From G963662905 sp963676415 (GTDB taxonomy: Bacteria; Bacteroidota; Bacteroidia; Bacteroidales; WRLA01), in NCBI GenBank assembly GCA_963676415.1, contig OY781097.1:2728001-2792000 (forward strand): 64,000 nt of DNA, written 5' to 3'. Below, one piece after another: positions 8,140 to 16,400 of the stretch (positions are counted from its first letter, which is position 1; the number at the start of each line of letters is the position of its first letter). A program made the translations under genes and the position numbers. Under the pieces are notes generated by a model. It was not told the origin of the DNA and made no database searches. It saw nothing but the letters and a program-made list of their open reading frames with translations.

Positions 8140-8895
8140 ATGCACCAAAGCGACACCACATTAATACTATGGGAATCAAAAACCGATTCGGACAAAGCTC
8201 CTCAATTGTTTCTTTGGTCTGAGCAGTTGGGACAAGAAACACCCTCCCTTGATGTTTCGCCTGCTGTTGTGCATAAACCAATGCTTCCATTTATTGTTTT
8301 TGTTTTCTCATTGGTTGTGCTGGGCTTTTTGCGGCGTTTAACCGATTTCCGGCTGCGTAGTTTTTTTTCATCGCTCTTTTCTGCATCGCATAGCCGCGAA
8401 GGGCATGCTTTCAGTGAGTACACTTTGCTTTTGTTTTCTATTGCTGTTTTTGCACTTTATATCAGTTTTTATCTGCCCGAGAACTTACCGTCTCCAATTG
8501 TGGCATCTATTTCGCCCTTTATAATTATTATGGGTTTGCTTGTGGCTTTTTATGTTTTAAGATATGCATTTATCCGTTTAATGGCTTATGTTTTCAGGTC
8601 ATTGGATTTTGGTGGCATGTGGATACAGTTTTCGAGGAAATGGGGGATTGCGGCCGCCTTTTTTATGTTATTTCCGCTATTAATAATTTATTATGCCGAC
8701 CATCAGCTCGCGTCTTTTTTTATAAGCTATTTGCCTGTTATTGTGTTGGGAATATATGTTTTCCGGTTCTTAAGTTTTCCTGCCCTGTCAAAAGGCCTGC
8801 CGAAGCTTTTCTATTTGTATATATTATTGTACCTTTGCAGCGTCGAAATTATTCCGCTGCTGCTGGCGGCAAAATTTCTGGGAATTTGGATATAA
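8140..8895 (+). CDS. DUF4271 domain membrane protein
   Basis: 251 residues. A polar N-terminus of about 48 residues precedes six or so hydrophobic helices, starting PFIVFVFSLVVLGFL, then LLLFSIAVFALYISFYL, and ending LFYLYILLYLCSVEIIPLLLAAKFLGIWI. This matches the uncharacterised DUF4271 family of Bacteroidota inner-membrane proteins. Members are commonly found directly before uroporphyrinogen-III synthase, as here (the hemD start is 38 bases downstream). The function is unknown; the recurring neighbourhood suggests, but does not show, a link to tetrapyrrole metabolism. The ATG at 8140 is one of several possible starts. Confidence 0.75.
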   Translation: MHQSDTTLILWESKTDSDKAPQLFLWSEQLGQETPSLDVSPAVVHKPMLPFIVFVFSLVVLGFLRRLTDFRLRSFFSSLFSASHSREGHAFSEYTLLLFSIAVFALYISFYLPENLPSPIVASISPFIIIMGLLVAFYVLRYAFIRLMAYVFRSLDFGGMWIQFSRKWGIAAAFFMLFPLLIIYYADHQLASFFISYLPVIVLGIYVFRFLSFPALSKGLPKLFYLYILLYLCSVEIIPLLLAAKFLGIWI

Positions 8896-8933
8896 CCGAG
8901 CATGGATTATTTAACCAAAAAACACTCATCAAA

Positions 8934-9683
8934 TTGAAAATTAAGAATATCCTCGTATCACAGCCACAGCCTGCTGAAATTGAAAAGTCCCCCTATTCCC
9001 CATTAGCAAGGAAGCACGGGCTTAAAGTGACCTACGAAAAATTTATTCGTATCGAAGGCTTGTCTTCTAGGGAATTCAGGGATCAACGCATCAATCTGCT
9101 TGATTTTTCAGGCGTTATTATGACATCCCGCAAATCGGTTGATCATTATTTCAGCCTTGCAAAAGCACTGCGCGTGGAAGTGCCCGATTCCATGAAATAT
9201 TTTTGTATTTCTGAATCAACGGCTTTTTATCTCCAAAAATATGTGCAGTACCGAAAGCGGAAAATCTTTCATGGAAACCAAAGTGTGCAGGATTTGGTCG
9301 ATATCCTGAGCAAGCATAAATCAGAAAAACTGCTCCTTCCTTGCTCCGAAGATTCACGCCAGGAACTGGGCGATAAACTCGAAGCAGAAGGATATGACTA
9401 TCAAAAAGCAATTATGTACCGGACTGTTCCAAGTGACCTGAAGCATTTGGATATGTCAAATTTCGACCTGCTGATTTTCTTCAGCCCTTGGGGTGTGAAA
9501 TCGCTTTTCACTAATTTCCCCGATTATAAACAGGGGAAAACACTGATCGCTGCTTTTGGGGCCAATACAGCCGAAGAAGTCAAAAATTCAGGACTTGAAC
9601 TCAATATTGCCGCACCAACCAAAACAGCTCCTTCTATGACGATGGCAATTGAAGAATTTATAGCTAATAACAAGAATAAATAA
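8934..9683 (+). CDS. hemD: Uroporphyrinogen-III synthase
   Basis: 249 residues from a TTG start. The frame is open further upstream, but that part overlaps DUF4271 in another frame and shows no homology, so the start is set at the TTG just before KIKNILVSQPQPAEIEKSPYS. HemD closes and rearranges hydroxymethylbilane to uroporphyrinogen III. Family features seen are the ILVSQ strand, GVIMTSRKSVDHYF, a helix after CISESTAFYLQKY, LLLPCSEDSRQELGDKL and the second-domain FFSPWGVKSLF with AAFGANTAEEV. The fold is two alternating alpha/beta lobes. No other haem gene is in the window. Use of a TTG start is inferred from length and overlap. Confidence 0.88.
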   Translation: MKIKNILVSQPQPAEIEKSPYSPLARKHGLKVTYEKFIRIEGLSSREFRDQRINLLDFSGVIMTSRKSVDHYFSLAKALRVEVPDSMKYFCISESTAFYLQKYVQYRKRKIFHGNQSVQDLVDILSKHKSEKLLLPCSEDSRQELGDKLEAEGYDYQKAIMYRTVPSDLKHLDMSNFDLLIFFSPWGVKSLFTNFPDYKQGKTLIAAFGANTAEEVKNSGLELNIAAPTKTAPSMTMAIEEFIANNKNK

Positions 9684-9695
9684 AATTCATTTTAA

Positions 9696-9731
9696 TAGCA
9701 CAAATCAATATAAATAAAGAGGTTTGTGCTA
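9696..9731 (+). terminator. Hairpin after hemD overlapping a rnpA promoter element
   Basis: AGCACAAATC (9697-9706) pairs imperfectly with GGTTTGTGCT (9721-9730), followed by ATTTTTG. The 3' part also reads TATTTTTG (9730-9737), a TAnnTTTG match 33 bases before rnpA. One short stretch may therefore end hemD transcripts and start rnpA transcripts. Confidence 0.5.
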
Positions 9732-9769
9732 TTTTTGTATCCGTATGCCCCTTTTGTGCCTAGCTTTTT

Positions 9770-10195
9770 ATGATGAACACGCGCAGCAGAACACATAGCT
9801 TGAAAAAAAAGGATATCCTGAAAAGCCGGACAGAAATTATGCATTTGTTTCAAAATGGCAAAAGGCTGAAAGCTTTTCCGGTGCATCTGCTGATCCAATG
9901 CGTTGAATGCACGGATACAAACAGGCCACCAGTCCAGATTATGTTCAGCGTGAGCAAAAGAAGGCAACGAAAAGCCGTGCAAAGAAACCGCGTAAAACGA
10001 CTGATGCGTGAAGCATACCGGCTGAACAAAGCAAAATTGACCCCATTAAAAGAACAGCTCAGGGACGGGAAAAAAATAAATCTTGCCTTTGTTTTTGTGG
10101 ATAAAAACATGCCCGAATTTACCGGTGTGGAAAAAAGTATGCTAAAGCTGCTCAATCAGGCAGTAAATATAGGTTTAGAAAATAATAAGGATTAA
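9770..10195 (+). CDS. rnpA: Ribonuclease P protein component
   Basis: 141 residues, very basic. RnpA binds the catalytic RNA of RNase P for 5' maturation of tRNA. The family hallmark is visible as FSVSKRRQRKAVQRNRVKRLMREAYR (described here by its core RNRVKRLMRE), with the N-terminal LKKKDILKSRTEIMHLFQNGKRL and the final strand LAFVFVDKNMPEF followed by a helix. Two ATGs overlap at 9770 and 9773; either could serve. It is followed after 75 bases by an S41 protease gene. The usual neighbours rpmH and yidC are absent, as is common in this phylum. Confidence 0.95.
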   Translation: MMNTRSRTHSLKKKDILKSRTEIMHLFQNGKRLKAFPVHLLIQCVECTDTNRPPVQIMFSVSKRRQRKAVQRNRVKRLMREAYRLNKAKLTPLKEQLRDGKKINLAFVFVDKNMPEFTGVEKSMLKLLNQAVNIGLENNKD

Positions 10196-10270
10196 CTTTG
10201 TGAGTTAATATTATTGAGCGTGCACGGATACAACTTCATCAGCGTGCTTTAGACCAAAAAAACTCCGTTT

Positions 10271-11938
10271 ATGAGAAAATATACTATTCTGGCAGTATTC
10301 CTGTTCGCAGTATTTTCTATTGGAAATGCCCAGGAAGCCCCGGATAATTTTGAGATTTCCAAAAATATTGAAATCCTTACCCGCGTCTATCAGGAACTCA
10401 ATAGTAATTACGTGGATGATGTTCAGGCCGGTGAATTGATGAAAACCGGCATCGATGCTATGCTTGAGTCGCTTGATCCTTACACGGTTTATATTCCCGA
10501 ATCCCAAATCGAAGATTATAAATTTATCACAACAGGGCAATACGGCGGTGTAGGTGCGCTTATTCATACAAATGGCGATTATGTTTATGTGTCCGAACCT
10601 TACGAAGGTTTTGCCGCAGAAAGAGCCGGGCTTAAAGCAGGGGATAAAATACTGGAAGTGAACGGCGAAGATGCCAAAGGGAAAAATTCAGACGATCTGA
10701 GCAAAATCCTGAAAGGTACGCCCGGAACAGAAATCAGCATCAAAGTGGAACGCGACGGACGGAACCAGCCTTTGGTTTTTGATCTGAAAAGGGAAACAAT
10801 CAAAGTACGCAATGTGAGCTATTACGGAATGCTCGATGCCAAAACCGGATATATTAAACTGGATCATTTCACGCAAAAAGCTTTTGAAGAAGTGCGTGAA
10901 GCCTTCCTCGATATGAAAAACAATATGGGCATGGAATCGCTGGTTTTTGATTTACGCGGAAATGGTGGTGGACTGATGAATGAAGCGGTGGATATTGTGG
11001 GCCTGTTTGTGCCGCAGGGAACCAAAGTGGTGGAAACACGCGCAAAACTCAAAGCCCGCAATCAAGCCTACCAAACCAGCAATAAACCCCTCGACACAAA
11101 AATCCCGATAGTTTTCCTTGTTGATAACAACAGCGCCTCGGCATCCGAAATCGTTGCCGGTGCCATGCAGGACCTCGACAGGGCAGTAGTGATCGGTCAG
11201 ACTACTTTTGGGAAAGGGCTGGTGCAAAATGTTGTGCCGCTCAATTATAACGCACAAATGAAAATTACCATTGCCAAATATTATATCCCCAGCGGGCGAT
11301 GTGTCCAGGCAATTGATTATACTCATAAAAATGGCAATAAAGCCGAAAAAATCCCCGATAGCCTGCGCCAGGAATTTAAAACACAGGGCGGACGTGTTGT
11401 GATGGACGGTAAAGGCATAAAGCCGGATATAATCATTGAACCACAGGAATTTAGTAATATAGCTGCCAGCCTGTTCGGCGGATATCATATTTTTGATTTC
11501 TCTACAGATTACTATAATAAACACAAGGAAATCCCTGCTCCCTCAGAATTTGTTTTGAGTGATGACGATATGGAAGATTTTCGCATTTTCACGCAAACGC
11601 GCGATGTGGATTATAAAACCCGCTCCGAAGCTTTGCTCGAAAAACTCGAATCAGCACTCGAAAGTGAAGCCTATAAAACCCTTGTGGAAGAAGAACTGGC
11701 TTCACTGCATAAGAGTGTGCTGGAACATAAAAAGCAGGATTTTAACCGTCATCTCGATGAAATAGAAAAACTGCTCCGCCTCGAAATAATTGCACGGTAT
11801 TATTTGCAGGAAGGCCGCATCGAAGCTTCCCTCGATTCCGATCCGGAAGTGCAGGAAGCAATTCGTATCCTTAATGATTACCCACTTTATACCGATATCC
11901 TGACAGGGGAATTTGTTCCGGACAATAAAAATGAATAG
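10271..11938 (+). CDS. S41-family carboxyl-terminal processing peptidase
   Basis: 555 residues. A signal peptide (1-20, ending FSIGNAQ) sends it to the periplasm. A PDZ domain at about 85-170 (GQYGGVGALI, then AERAGLKAGDKILEVNGED) precedes the S41 protease domain. There the Ser-Lys dyad is seen as NNSASASEI (Ser290 by spacing) and TTFGKGLVQ (Lys315). The remaining 200 residues form a helical, acidic C-terminal region rich in Glu and Leu. Such enzymes trim C-termini of periplasmic or envelope proteins. Its stop is 3 bases before the next gene (11942), so the two are probably co-transcribed. No target can be named from the sequence. Confidence 0.93.
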   Translation: MRKYTILAVFLFAVFSIGNAQEAPDNFEISKNIEILTRVYQELNSNYVDDVQAGELMKTGIDAMLESLDPYTVYIPESQIEDYKFITTGQYGGVGALIHTNGDYVYVSEPYEGFAAERAGLKAGDKILEVNGEDAKGKNSDDLSKILKGTPGTEISIKVERDGRNQPLVFDLKRETIKVRNVSYYGMLDAKTGYIKLDHFTQKAFEEVREAFLDMKNNMGMESLVFDLRGNGGGLMNEAVDIVGLFVPQGTKVVETRAKLKARNQAYQTSNKPLDTKIPIVFLVDNNSASASEIVAGAMQDLDRAVVIGQTTFGKGLVQNVVPLNYNAQMKITIAKYYIPSGRCVQAIDYTHKNGNKAEKIPDSLRQEFKTQGGRVVMDGKGIKPDIIIEPQEFSNIAASLFGGYHIFDFSTDYYNKHKEIPAPSEFVLSDDDMEDFRIFTQTRDVDYKTRSEALLEKLESALESEAYKTLVEEELASLHKSVLEHKKQDFNRHLDEIEKLLRLEIIARYYLQEGRIEASLDSDPEVQEAIRILNDYPLYTDILTGEFVPDNKNE

Positions 11939-11941
11939 TTC

Positions 11942-13513
11942 ATGGATGGAATCCTGAAGCGACAATATTCACAGCCGGCATACATCATTTTGCTGGGCTT
12001 GCTCATCGCAGCAGTGCCTCTGTCGAAATATGTGATGTCGATGTCGCAAATGGGATTGTTGCTGCTTTGGTTTCTAGATGGAAACCTGAAAGACAAATTG
12101 AAGTCTTTTTCCACAAACAAGCCGGCTTTGGTAGTGAGCAGCATCTTTTTGCTGCATGTAGTGGGTTTGATTTATACTTTGGATTTTAATTATGCCGTGA
12201 AAGACCTGCGCATCAAAGTCCCTCTCTTAATCCTTCCATTGATTTTTTCTACCATGCCCCGTTTGTCGAAGAAACAGTTTGATGGGCTGCTCCTTGTTTT
12301 TGTCCTCGCTGTTTTGAGCAATACATTTATATCATCCTGGATTGCGTATTTTGGAGATGTTACAGATAGTCGCAGTATATCGTTGTTTATAAGCCATATA
12401 CGTTTCTCTTTGAATGTCTGCCTCGCCGCTATGGTGGTTTTGTATTTGATTCAACAAAAATCATTGCCCTGGAAATGGTCTGTGCCGGCACTCATTGCGG
12501 TTTTCCTTTGGCTGGGCTTTTTCCTGCTGATCCTGGGCGCGATGACCGGAATAGTCATTTTTGTTGTCCTGCTGCTGTTTATCGGGCTATATCAAATCTG
12601 GAGCCGACAGGGGCTCGTCAGCAGATTGGTTTTTGCTTCTCTGATTGTGGCAGTCATTGCTTCGCTGGCATTTTATACTTCCATTACCATAGATGAGCTT
12701 ACAAAAGTGAAACCGGTCGATTTAGAAAAGCTCGATAAAACAACAAGCCTTGGGCATAAATATAAGCATGATACTGTTCGTTTTATGGTTGAAGACGGAC
12801 GCTATGTGGGCTTGTATATTTCATATCCTGAGATGAAAAAAGCCTGGAACGAACGCTCCGAATTGGATTATGACGGGCTGGATCGGCAAGGGCAGATTTT
12901 GCGATGGACTCTGATCAGATATCTGGCTTCAAAGGATCTACGAAAGGACTATGAAGGGGTTTATGCTTTGTCAGAAAAAGATATCTATTATATCGAACAG
13001 GGCGTTGCAAACCATAACTATTTGACAGATAATCCATTGAAAAACAGGCTTCGTCAGGCGATTATCGGCTATAACAATTATGTTTATGAAGGAGAAGCCA
13101 AAGGGAACAGCATGATGCAGCGCATCGAACTATGGAAAGCTTCCCTGCGCATTATAGGCAAGCATTTCCTGATCGGGGCCGGTACCGGCGATGTCCCCGA
13201 TGTATTCAGAATGGAATTGAAAGAAATGGATTCTACTTTGGCCGGAACGGGAATGCGGTCGCATAATCAGTTTATCTCGATCTTTATTGCCTTTGGAATT
13301 ATTGGTTTTTTGTGGTTTCTGATAAGCCTTATTTTCCCGCTGATCTACTTCCCGCATGCACGTAAATTCCTTTATTTGTCATTTATGCTGATCGTTTTGA
13401 TTTCCTTTATTAATGAAGATACCATCGAGTCACAGGCCGGCCTGACCTTTTTTGCCTTCTTTAATGCTTTTCTGTTGTTCTGTGCCCCGCTAAGGGAAGA
13501 TACCGGGAAGTAA
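11942..13513 (+). CDS. O-antigen ligase-like polytopic membrane protein
   Basis: 523 residues with about 11-12 hydrophobic helices. A large periplasmic loop lies between residues about 245 and 420 (KVKPVDLEKLDKTT to LKEMDSTLAGTGMRSHNQ). After it come the RSHNQFISIFIAFGIIGFLWF helices with the conserved H of the Wzy/WaaL superfamily, and GAGTGDVPD before that His. Members join glycan chains or transfer O-antigen to lipid A at the periplasmic face. No glycosyltransferase cluster surrounds it, so whether it acts on LPS or another acceptor is open. It follows the S41 protease gene with a 3-base gap. Confidence 0.8.
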   Translation: MDGILKRQYSQPAYIILLGLLIAAVPLSKYVMSMSQMGLLLLWFLDGNLKDKLKSFSTNKPALVVSSIFLLHVVGLIYTLDFNYAVKDLRIKVPLLILPLIFSTMPRLSKKQFDGLLLVFVLAVLSNTFISSWIAYFGDVTDSRSISLFISHIRFSLNVCLAAMVVLYLIQQKSLPWKWSVPALIAVFLWLGFFLLILGAMTGIVIFVVLLLFIGLYQIWSRQGLVSRLVFASLIVAVIASLAFYTSITIDELTKVKPVDLEKLDKTTSLGHKYKHDTVRFMVEDGRYVGLYISYPEMKKAWNERSELDYDGLDRQGQILRWTLIRYLASKDLRKDYEGVYALSEKDIYYIEQGVANHNYLTDNPLKNRLRQAIIGYNNYVYEGEAKGNSMMQRIELWKASLRIIGKHFLIGAGTGDVPDVFRMELKEMDSTLAGTGMRSHNQFISIFIAFGIIGFLWFLISLIFPLIYFPHARKFLYLSFMLIVLISFINEDTIESQAGLTFFAFFNAFLLFCAPLREDTGK

Positions 13514-13556
13514 CTTTTTGAGCGTCATGTCGTAAAAATACCGAAAACTTAGCCTT

Positions 13557-14045
13557 ATGAAGAAAACCATCCAATACGAAATAGAAGAATTTGATTCCAT
13601 AAACGAGCTTTCTGAAAGTGACCAAAAACTCCTGAACGAGGCGGCAAAAGCCTGTGAAAAAGCCTATGCACCTTATTCTGAATATAATGTTGGCGCGGCC
13701 TTATTGCTCGACAATGGAAAAATAATCACTGGAAATAATCAGGAAAATGTGGCTTATCCCTCAGGTTTATGCGCTGAGCGTGTGGCCATGTTCTATGCGT
13801 CATCACAATATCCTGATGCCAAAATCCTGACCATTGCCATCACGGCACGCTCCCATAATTTTACGATTAGCCAGCCGGTTACGCCCTGTGGTTCATGCCG
13901 GCAGGTGATGGCGGAATTTGAAAACAGGCAGCAGCAGGCCGTGCGCGTTATCCTCAGCGGTGAAACGGGAAAGATCCAACTCATCAACAATATTGATACA
14001 CTATTGCCATTGGCTTTTCATGCAGCCGAACTGAAAAAACAATAA
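13557..14045 (+). CDS. cdd: Cytidine deaminase
   Basis: 162 residues. It hydrolyses cytidine or deoxycytidine to uridine or deoxyuridine for pyrimidine salvage. The zinc site of the homotetrameric class is complete: CAERVA with the catalytic Glu, and PCGSCRQVMAEF with the two Cys ligands. The N-terminal YAPYSEYNVGAALLLDNGKI substrate loop is also present. About 35 residues precede the core, slightly longer than in the E. coli-type minimal tetrameric enzymes. It is the last gene of the plus-strand run and converges on hcp, with a shared hairpin between. Confidence 0.95.
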   Translation: MKKTIQYEIEEFDSINELSESDQKLLNEAAKACEKAYAPYSEYNVGAALLLDNGKIITGNNQENVAYPSGLCAERVAMFYASSQYPDAKILTIAITARSHNFTISQPVTPCGSCRQVMAEFENRQQQAVRVILSGETGKIQLINNIDTLLPLAFHAAELKKQ

Positions 14046-14085
14046 AAAAAACAGCACCATAGCGCGGGTTTCGCATCCATAATTT

Positions 14086-14115
14086 ATCAGGTTTTCGCGC
14101 ACCTGATTGTTTTTT
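14086..14115 (+). terminator. Intrinsic terminator after cdd
   Basis: ATCAGGT (14086-14092) pairs with ACCTGAT (14101-14107), then TGTTTTTT. It abuts the stop codon of the convergent hcp gene (14114-14116). Confidence 0.75.
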
Positions 14116-15763
14116 AATTCATGAAAGCTTTGATGTCGTCTTCCACAGTGCTAATTCCTCCAATACCAAAATTTTCTACGAGTACTTTGGCCACATTCGG
14201 GCTGAGGAATGCCGGAAGGGTAGGGCCAAGGTGGATGTTCTTTACACCGAGATAAAGCAAAGCCAGAAGAACAATTACAGCCTTTTGCTCGTACCAGGCA
14301 ATATTATATACGATGGGCAGTTTATTGATGTCGTCCAGCCCAAAAACTTCTTTCAGTTTCAATGCGATTACAGCCAGTGAATAAGAGTCGTTGCATTGCC
14401 CGGCATCCAATACACGTGGAATCCCACCGATATCGCCCAGTTGCAGTTTGTTGTAACGGTATTTGGCACAGCCGGCCGTTAAAATGACGCTGTCCTGTGG
14501 CAGTGCTTCGGCAAATTCAGTGTAGTAGCTGCGCTCTTTCATGCGCCCATCACAACCGGCCATCACAACAAATTTCTTAATGGCACCGGTTTTTACGGCA
14601 TCGACCACTTTATCGGCCAGTGCCAAAACCTGATTGTGGGCAAAACCACCTACAATTTCTCCGCTTTCGATTTCGGTGGGAGGAGCGCATTTTTTCGCAT
14701 GTTCAATGATTTCGCTAAAATCTTTCATCTCGCCATTTTGCCTGTCGGCGATATGCTTGGATCCGGGATATCCCGATGAGCCGGTAGTATAAACTTTATC
14801 GGCATAAGCTGCATCTTTTTTTGGAGGTACGATACAGTTTGTTGTGAAGAGGACCGGGCCGTTAAATGACTCGAATTCTTCTTTTTGTTTCCACCAGGCA
14901 TTGCCGTAGTTGCCTACAAAATGTTCGTATTTCTTAAATTCCGGATAGTAATGGCCGGGAAGCATTTCGCTGTGCGTATAAACGTCAACACCAGTGCCGT
15001 CGGTTTGCTTCAAAAGGTCGTCTAAGTCTTTCAGGTCATGGCCGGAAATGAGTATCGCCGGATTGTTGCGCACGCCAATATTTACGGCTGTGATTTCCGG
15101 ATTTCCGTAAGCCGATGTGTTTGCTTTATCGAGCAGGGCCATGGTATCAACACCAAATTTTCCGCATTCCAGCACAAGTCCTGTGAGTTCTTCACCACTG
15201 AGTTCATCATTGATGGTTGCCAGAAGTGCTTTTTCCAGAAAAGCGTAAATGCTTTCGTCTTCATGCCCCAGGTTGTAGGCGTGCTCAGCATATGCGGCCA
15301 TTCCTTTGAGGCCATAGGTGAGGAGTTCCCTGAGCGAACGCACATCTTCATTTTCTGTTTTCAAAACGCCAACCGTTGTGGCTTTGATGTCCATGCCTGA
15401 TTCAGTGGCATGCCAGTTGGCTGCATCCTGCTTGTCAAAAGGGATTTCCATGCCGGCAGTGCGGGCTTTTCCCTTTAACTCATCGCGGATTGCCAAACCT
15501 CTGGCTATGGCTCCTTTGATGGCCGCATCATCAAAATTTGCGTTTGTAATGGTGATGAAGAGCGCATTCATCAAAAAATGGTTGGCACGGCCTTCCGAAA
15601 TGCCTTCAGAGCGTAGTGCGGATGAATAAATTGCTACGCCTTTGGCTGTATAGATCAGCAAATCCTGGAGGTTTGAGGTTTCGGCTTTTTTGCCACATAC
15701 CCCGGCAATGGTGCAGCCTGTTCCTTTGGCCGCTTCCTGACATTGAAAACAAAACATACTCAT
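14114..15763 (-). CDS. hcp: Hybrid cluster protein (hydroxylamine reductase-type)
   Basis: 549 residues from the ATG at 15763; another ATG lies two codons on, and a TTG two codons upstream. The N-terminal [4Fe-4S] ligands are Cys5, 8, 17 and 23, spaced C-x2-C-x8-C-x5-C, the pattern of Hcp from anaerobes rather than the enterobacterial spacing. Hybrid-cluster motifs follow: AILISGHDLKDLDDLL, TNCIVPP, VVMAGCDGRMKERSYYTEF, and LTAGCAKYRYNK with GQCNDSYS. Known Hcp proteins reduce NO and/or hydroxylamine and protect against nitrosative stress. An Rrf2 regulator gene lies just upstream on the same strand and the two promoters share a motif. No hcr reductase gene is adjacent. Confidence 0.96.
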   Translation of the reverse strand: MSMFCFQCQEAAKGTGCTIAGVCGKKAETSNLQDLLIYTAKGVAIYSSALRSEGISEGRANHFLMNALFITITNANFDDAAIKGAIARGLAIRDELKGKARTAGMEIPFDKQDAANWHATESGMDIKATTVGVLKTENEDVRSLRELLTYGLKGMAAYAEHAYNLGHEDESIYAFLEKALLATINDELSGEELTGLVLECGKFGVDTMALLDKANTSAYGNPEITAVNIGVRNNPAILISGHDLKDLDDLLKQTDGTGVDVYTHSEMLPGHYYPEFKKYEHFVGNYGNAWWKQKEEFESFNGPVLFTTNCIVPPKKDAAYADKVYTTGSSGYPGSKHIADRQNGEMKDFSEIIEHAKKCAPPTEIESGEIVGGFAHNQVLALADKVVDAVKTGAIKKFVVMAGCDGRMKERSYYTEFAEALPQDSVILTAGCAKYRYNKLQLGDIGGIPRVLDAGQCNDSYSLAVIALKLKEVFGLDDINKLPIVYNIAWYEQKAVIVLLALLYLGVKNIHLGPTLPAFLSPNVAKVLVENFGIGGISTVEDDIKAFMN

Positions 15764-15791
15764 ATGCAAATTTTTTAAAGATGATTATTGT

Positions 15792-15818
15792 ATTTAGGTA
15801 TTTGAATACACAAATATA
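15792..15818 (-). promoter_or_regulatory. hcp promoter with candidate Rrf2 operator
   Basis: On the minus strand 15811-15818 reads TATATTTG, a TAnnTTTG -7 element about 50 bases before hcp. It overlaps a 27-bp motif containing GTATTTGAATAC, two 5-base inverted arms around TG. The same motif, with 22 of 27 bases identical by my alignment, recurs at 16264-16290 upstream of the regulator. Operator function is inferred. Confidence 0.6.
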
Positions 15819-15858
15819 GTTATAATTTTTTTAACTGCACGCTTTTTTTTAAAAAAAA

Positions 15859-16260
15859 TTATGCGAGCAGGTCTTTGATCGTGTGCTTTTTGAAGTAGTC
15901 TTTGATTTGTTTGGTAGTATCGTGCACAATGCCGCCCATCAGGCATTTGTCAAAAGGGCAAACCGGACGGTCGAGCGGGCAATGTCCCACTTCGATGGGG
16001 CCTTCGATGCATTCGTATATGTCGAGCAGGGTAATTTCATCCGTGTTTTTATTGAGGATAAATCCCCCTGCAGGTCCGCGTGTGCTGCGTACAAAGCCTT
16101 CTTTTACAAGTCGTTGCATCACTTTGGCAAGATGATTTCGTGAAGAACCGGTAAGTTCTGCAATCCGGTTCACATTGATGTGCTCCTTAGAGCGGGCGAT
16201 AAGCACCATAGCATGGATGGCAATGGAGGAGGCTTCGGATAGTTGTACGACTTTCGACAT
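15859..16260 (-). CDS. Rrf2-family iron-sulfur transcriptional regulator
   Basis: 133 residues. A winged helix-turn-helix fills the N-terminal two thirds: INVNRIAELTGSSRNHLAKVMQRLVKEGFVRSTRGPAGGFIL is the Rrf2 recognition helix and wing. The C-terminal sensor segment has Cys94, Cys101 and Cys106 (GHCPLDRPVCPFDKC), matching the three ligands of NsrR/IscR-like [Fe-S] sensors; Cys84 is an additional one. NsrR relatives sense NO and commonly control hcp. Here the gene sits 95 bases upstream of hcp on the same strand, with matching motifs before both genes. NsrR-like NO sensing with autoregulation is therefore the favoured reading, inferred rather than shown. Confidence 0.9.
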   Translation of the reverse strand: MSKVVQLSEASSIAIHAMVLIARSKEHINVNRIAELTGSSRNHLAKVMQRLVKEGFVRSTRGPAGGFILNKNTDEITLLDIYECIEGPIEVGHCPLDRPVCPFDKCLMGGIVHDTTKQIKDYFKKHTIKDLLA

Positions 16261-16263
16261 ATA

Positions 16264-16290
16264 ATTTAAGTACTTGAATGCGCAAATATC
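16264..16290 (-). promoter_or_regulatory. Candidate Rrf2 operator at the regulator's own promoter
   Basis: This 27-bp stretch matches the motif before hcp at 15792-15818 with five substitutions. It holds CAAATATC, read on the minus strand as GATATTTG, close to a -7 element and only about 20 bases from the Rrf2 start codon. Binding there would block the gene's own transcription. Confidence 0.55.
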
Positions 16291-16369
16291 GGTATTATTT
16301 TCAGCTTGAGCCTGTTTTTGTGTTTATTTAGATTCATTCTAATTGTAATTCTCATTGAGGTGAATTCAC

Positions 16370-16377
16370 TACATTTG
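16370..16377 (+). promoter_or_regulatory. Bacteroidota -7 promoter element for the transketolase genes
   Basis: TACATTTG matches TAnnTTTG and lies 23 bases before the ATG at 16401. Confidence 0.5.
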
Positions 16378-16400
16378 TTTTTTCAGCAAAATGAAAGCGT

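Noticed and set aside
8619..8933. N-terminal extension of the hemD frame
   Set aside because: It overlaps DUF4271 in another frame, has odd composition (many Cys/Arg/Phe) and adds nothing homologous to HemD.
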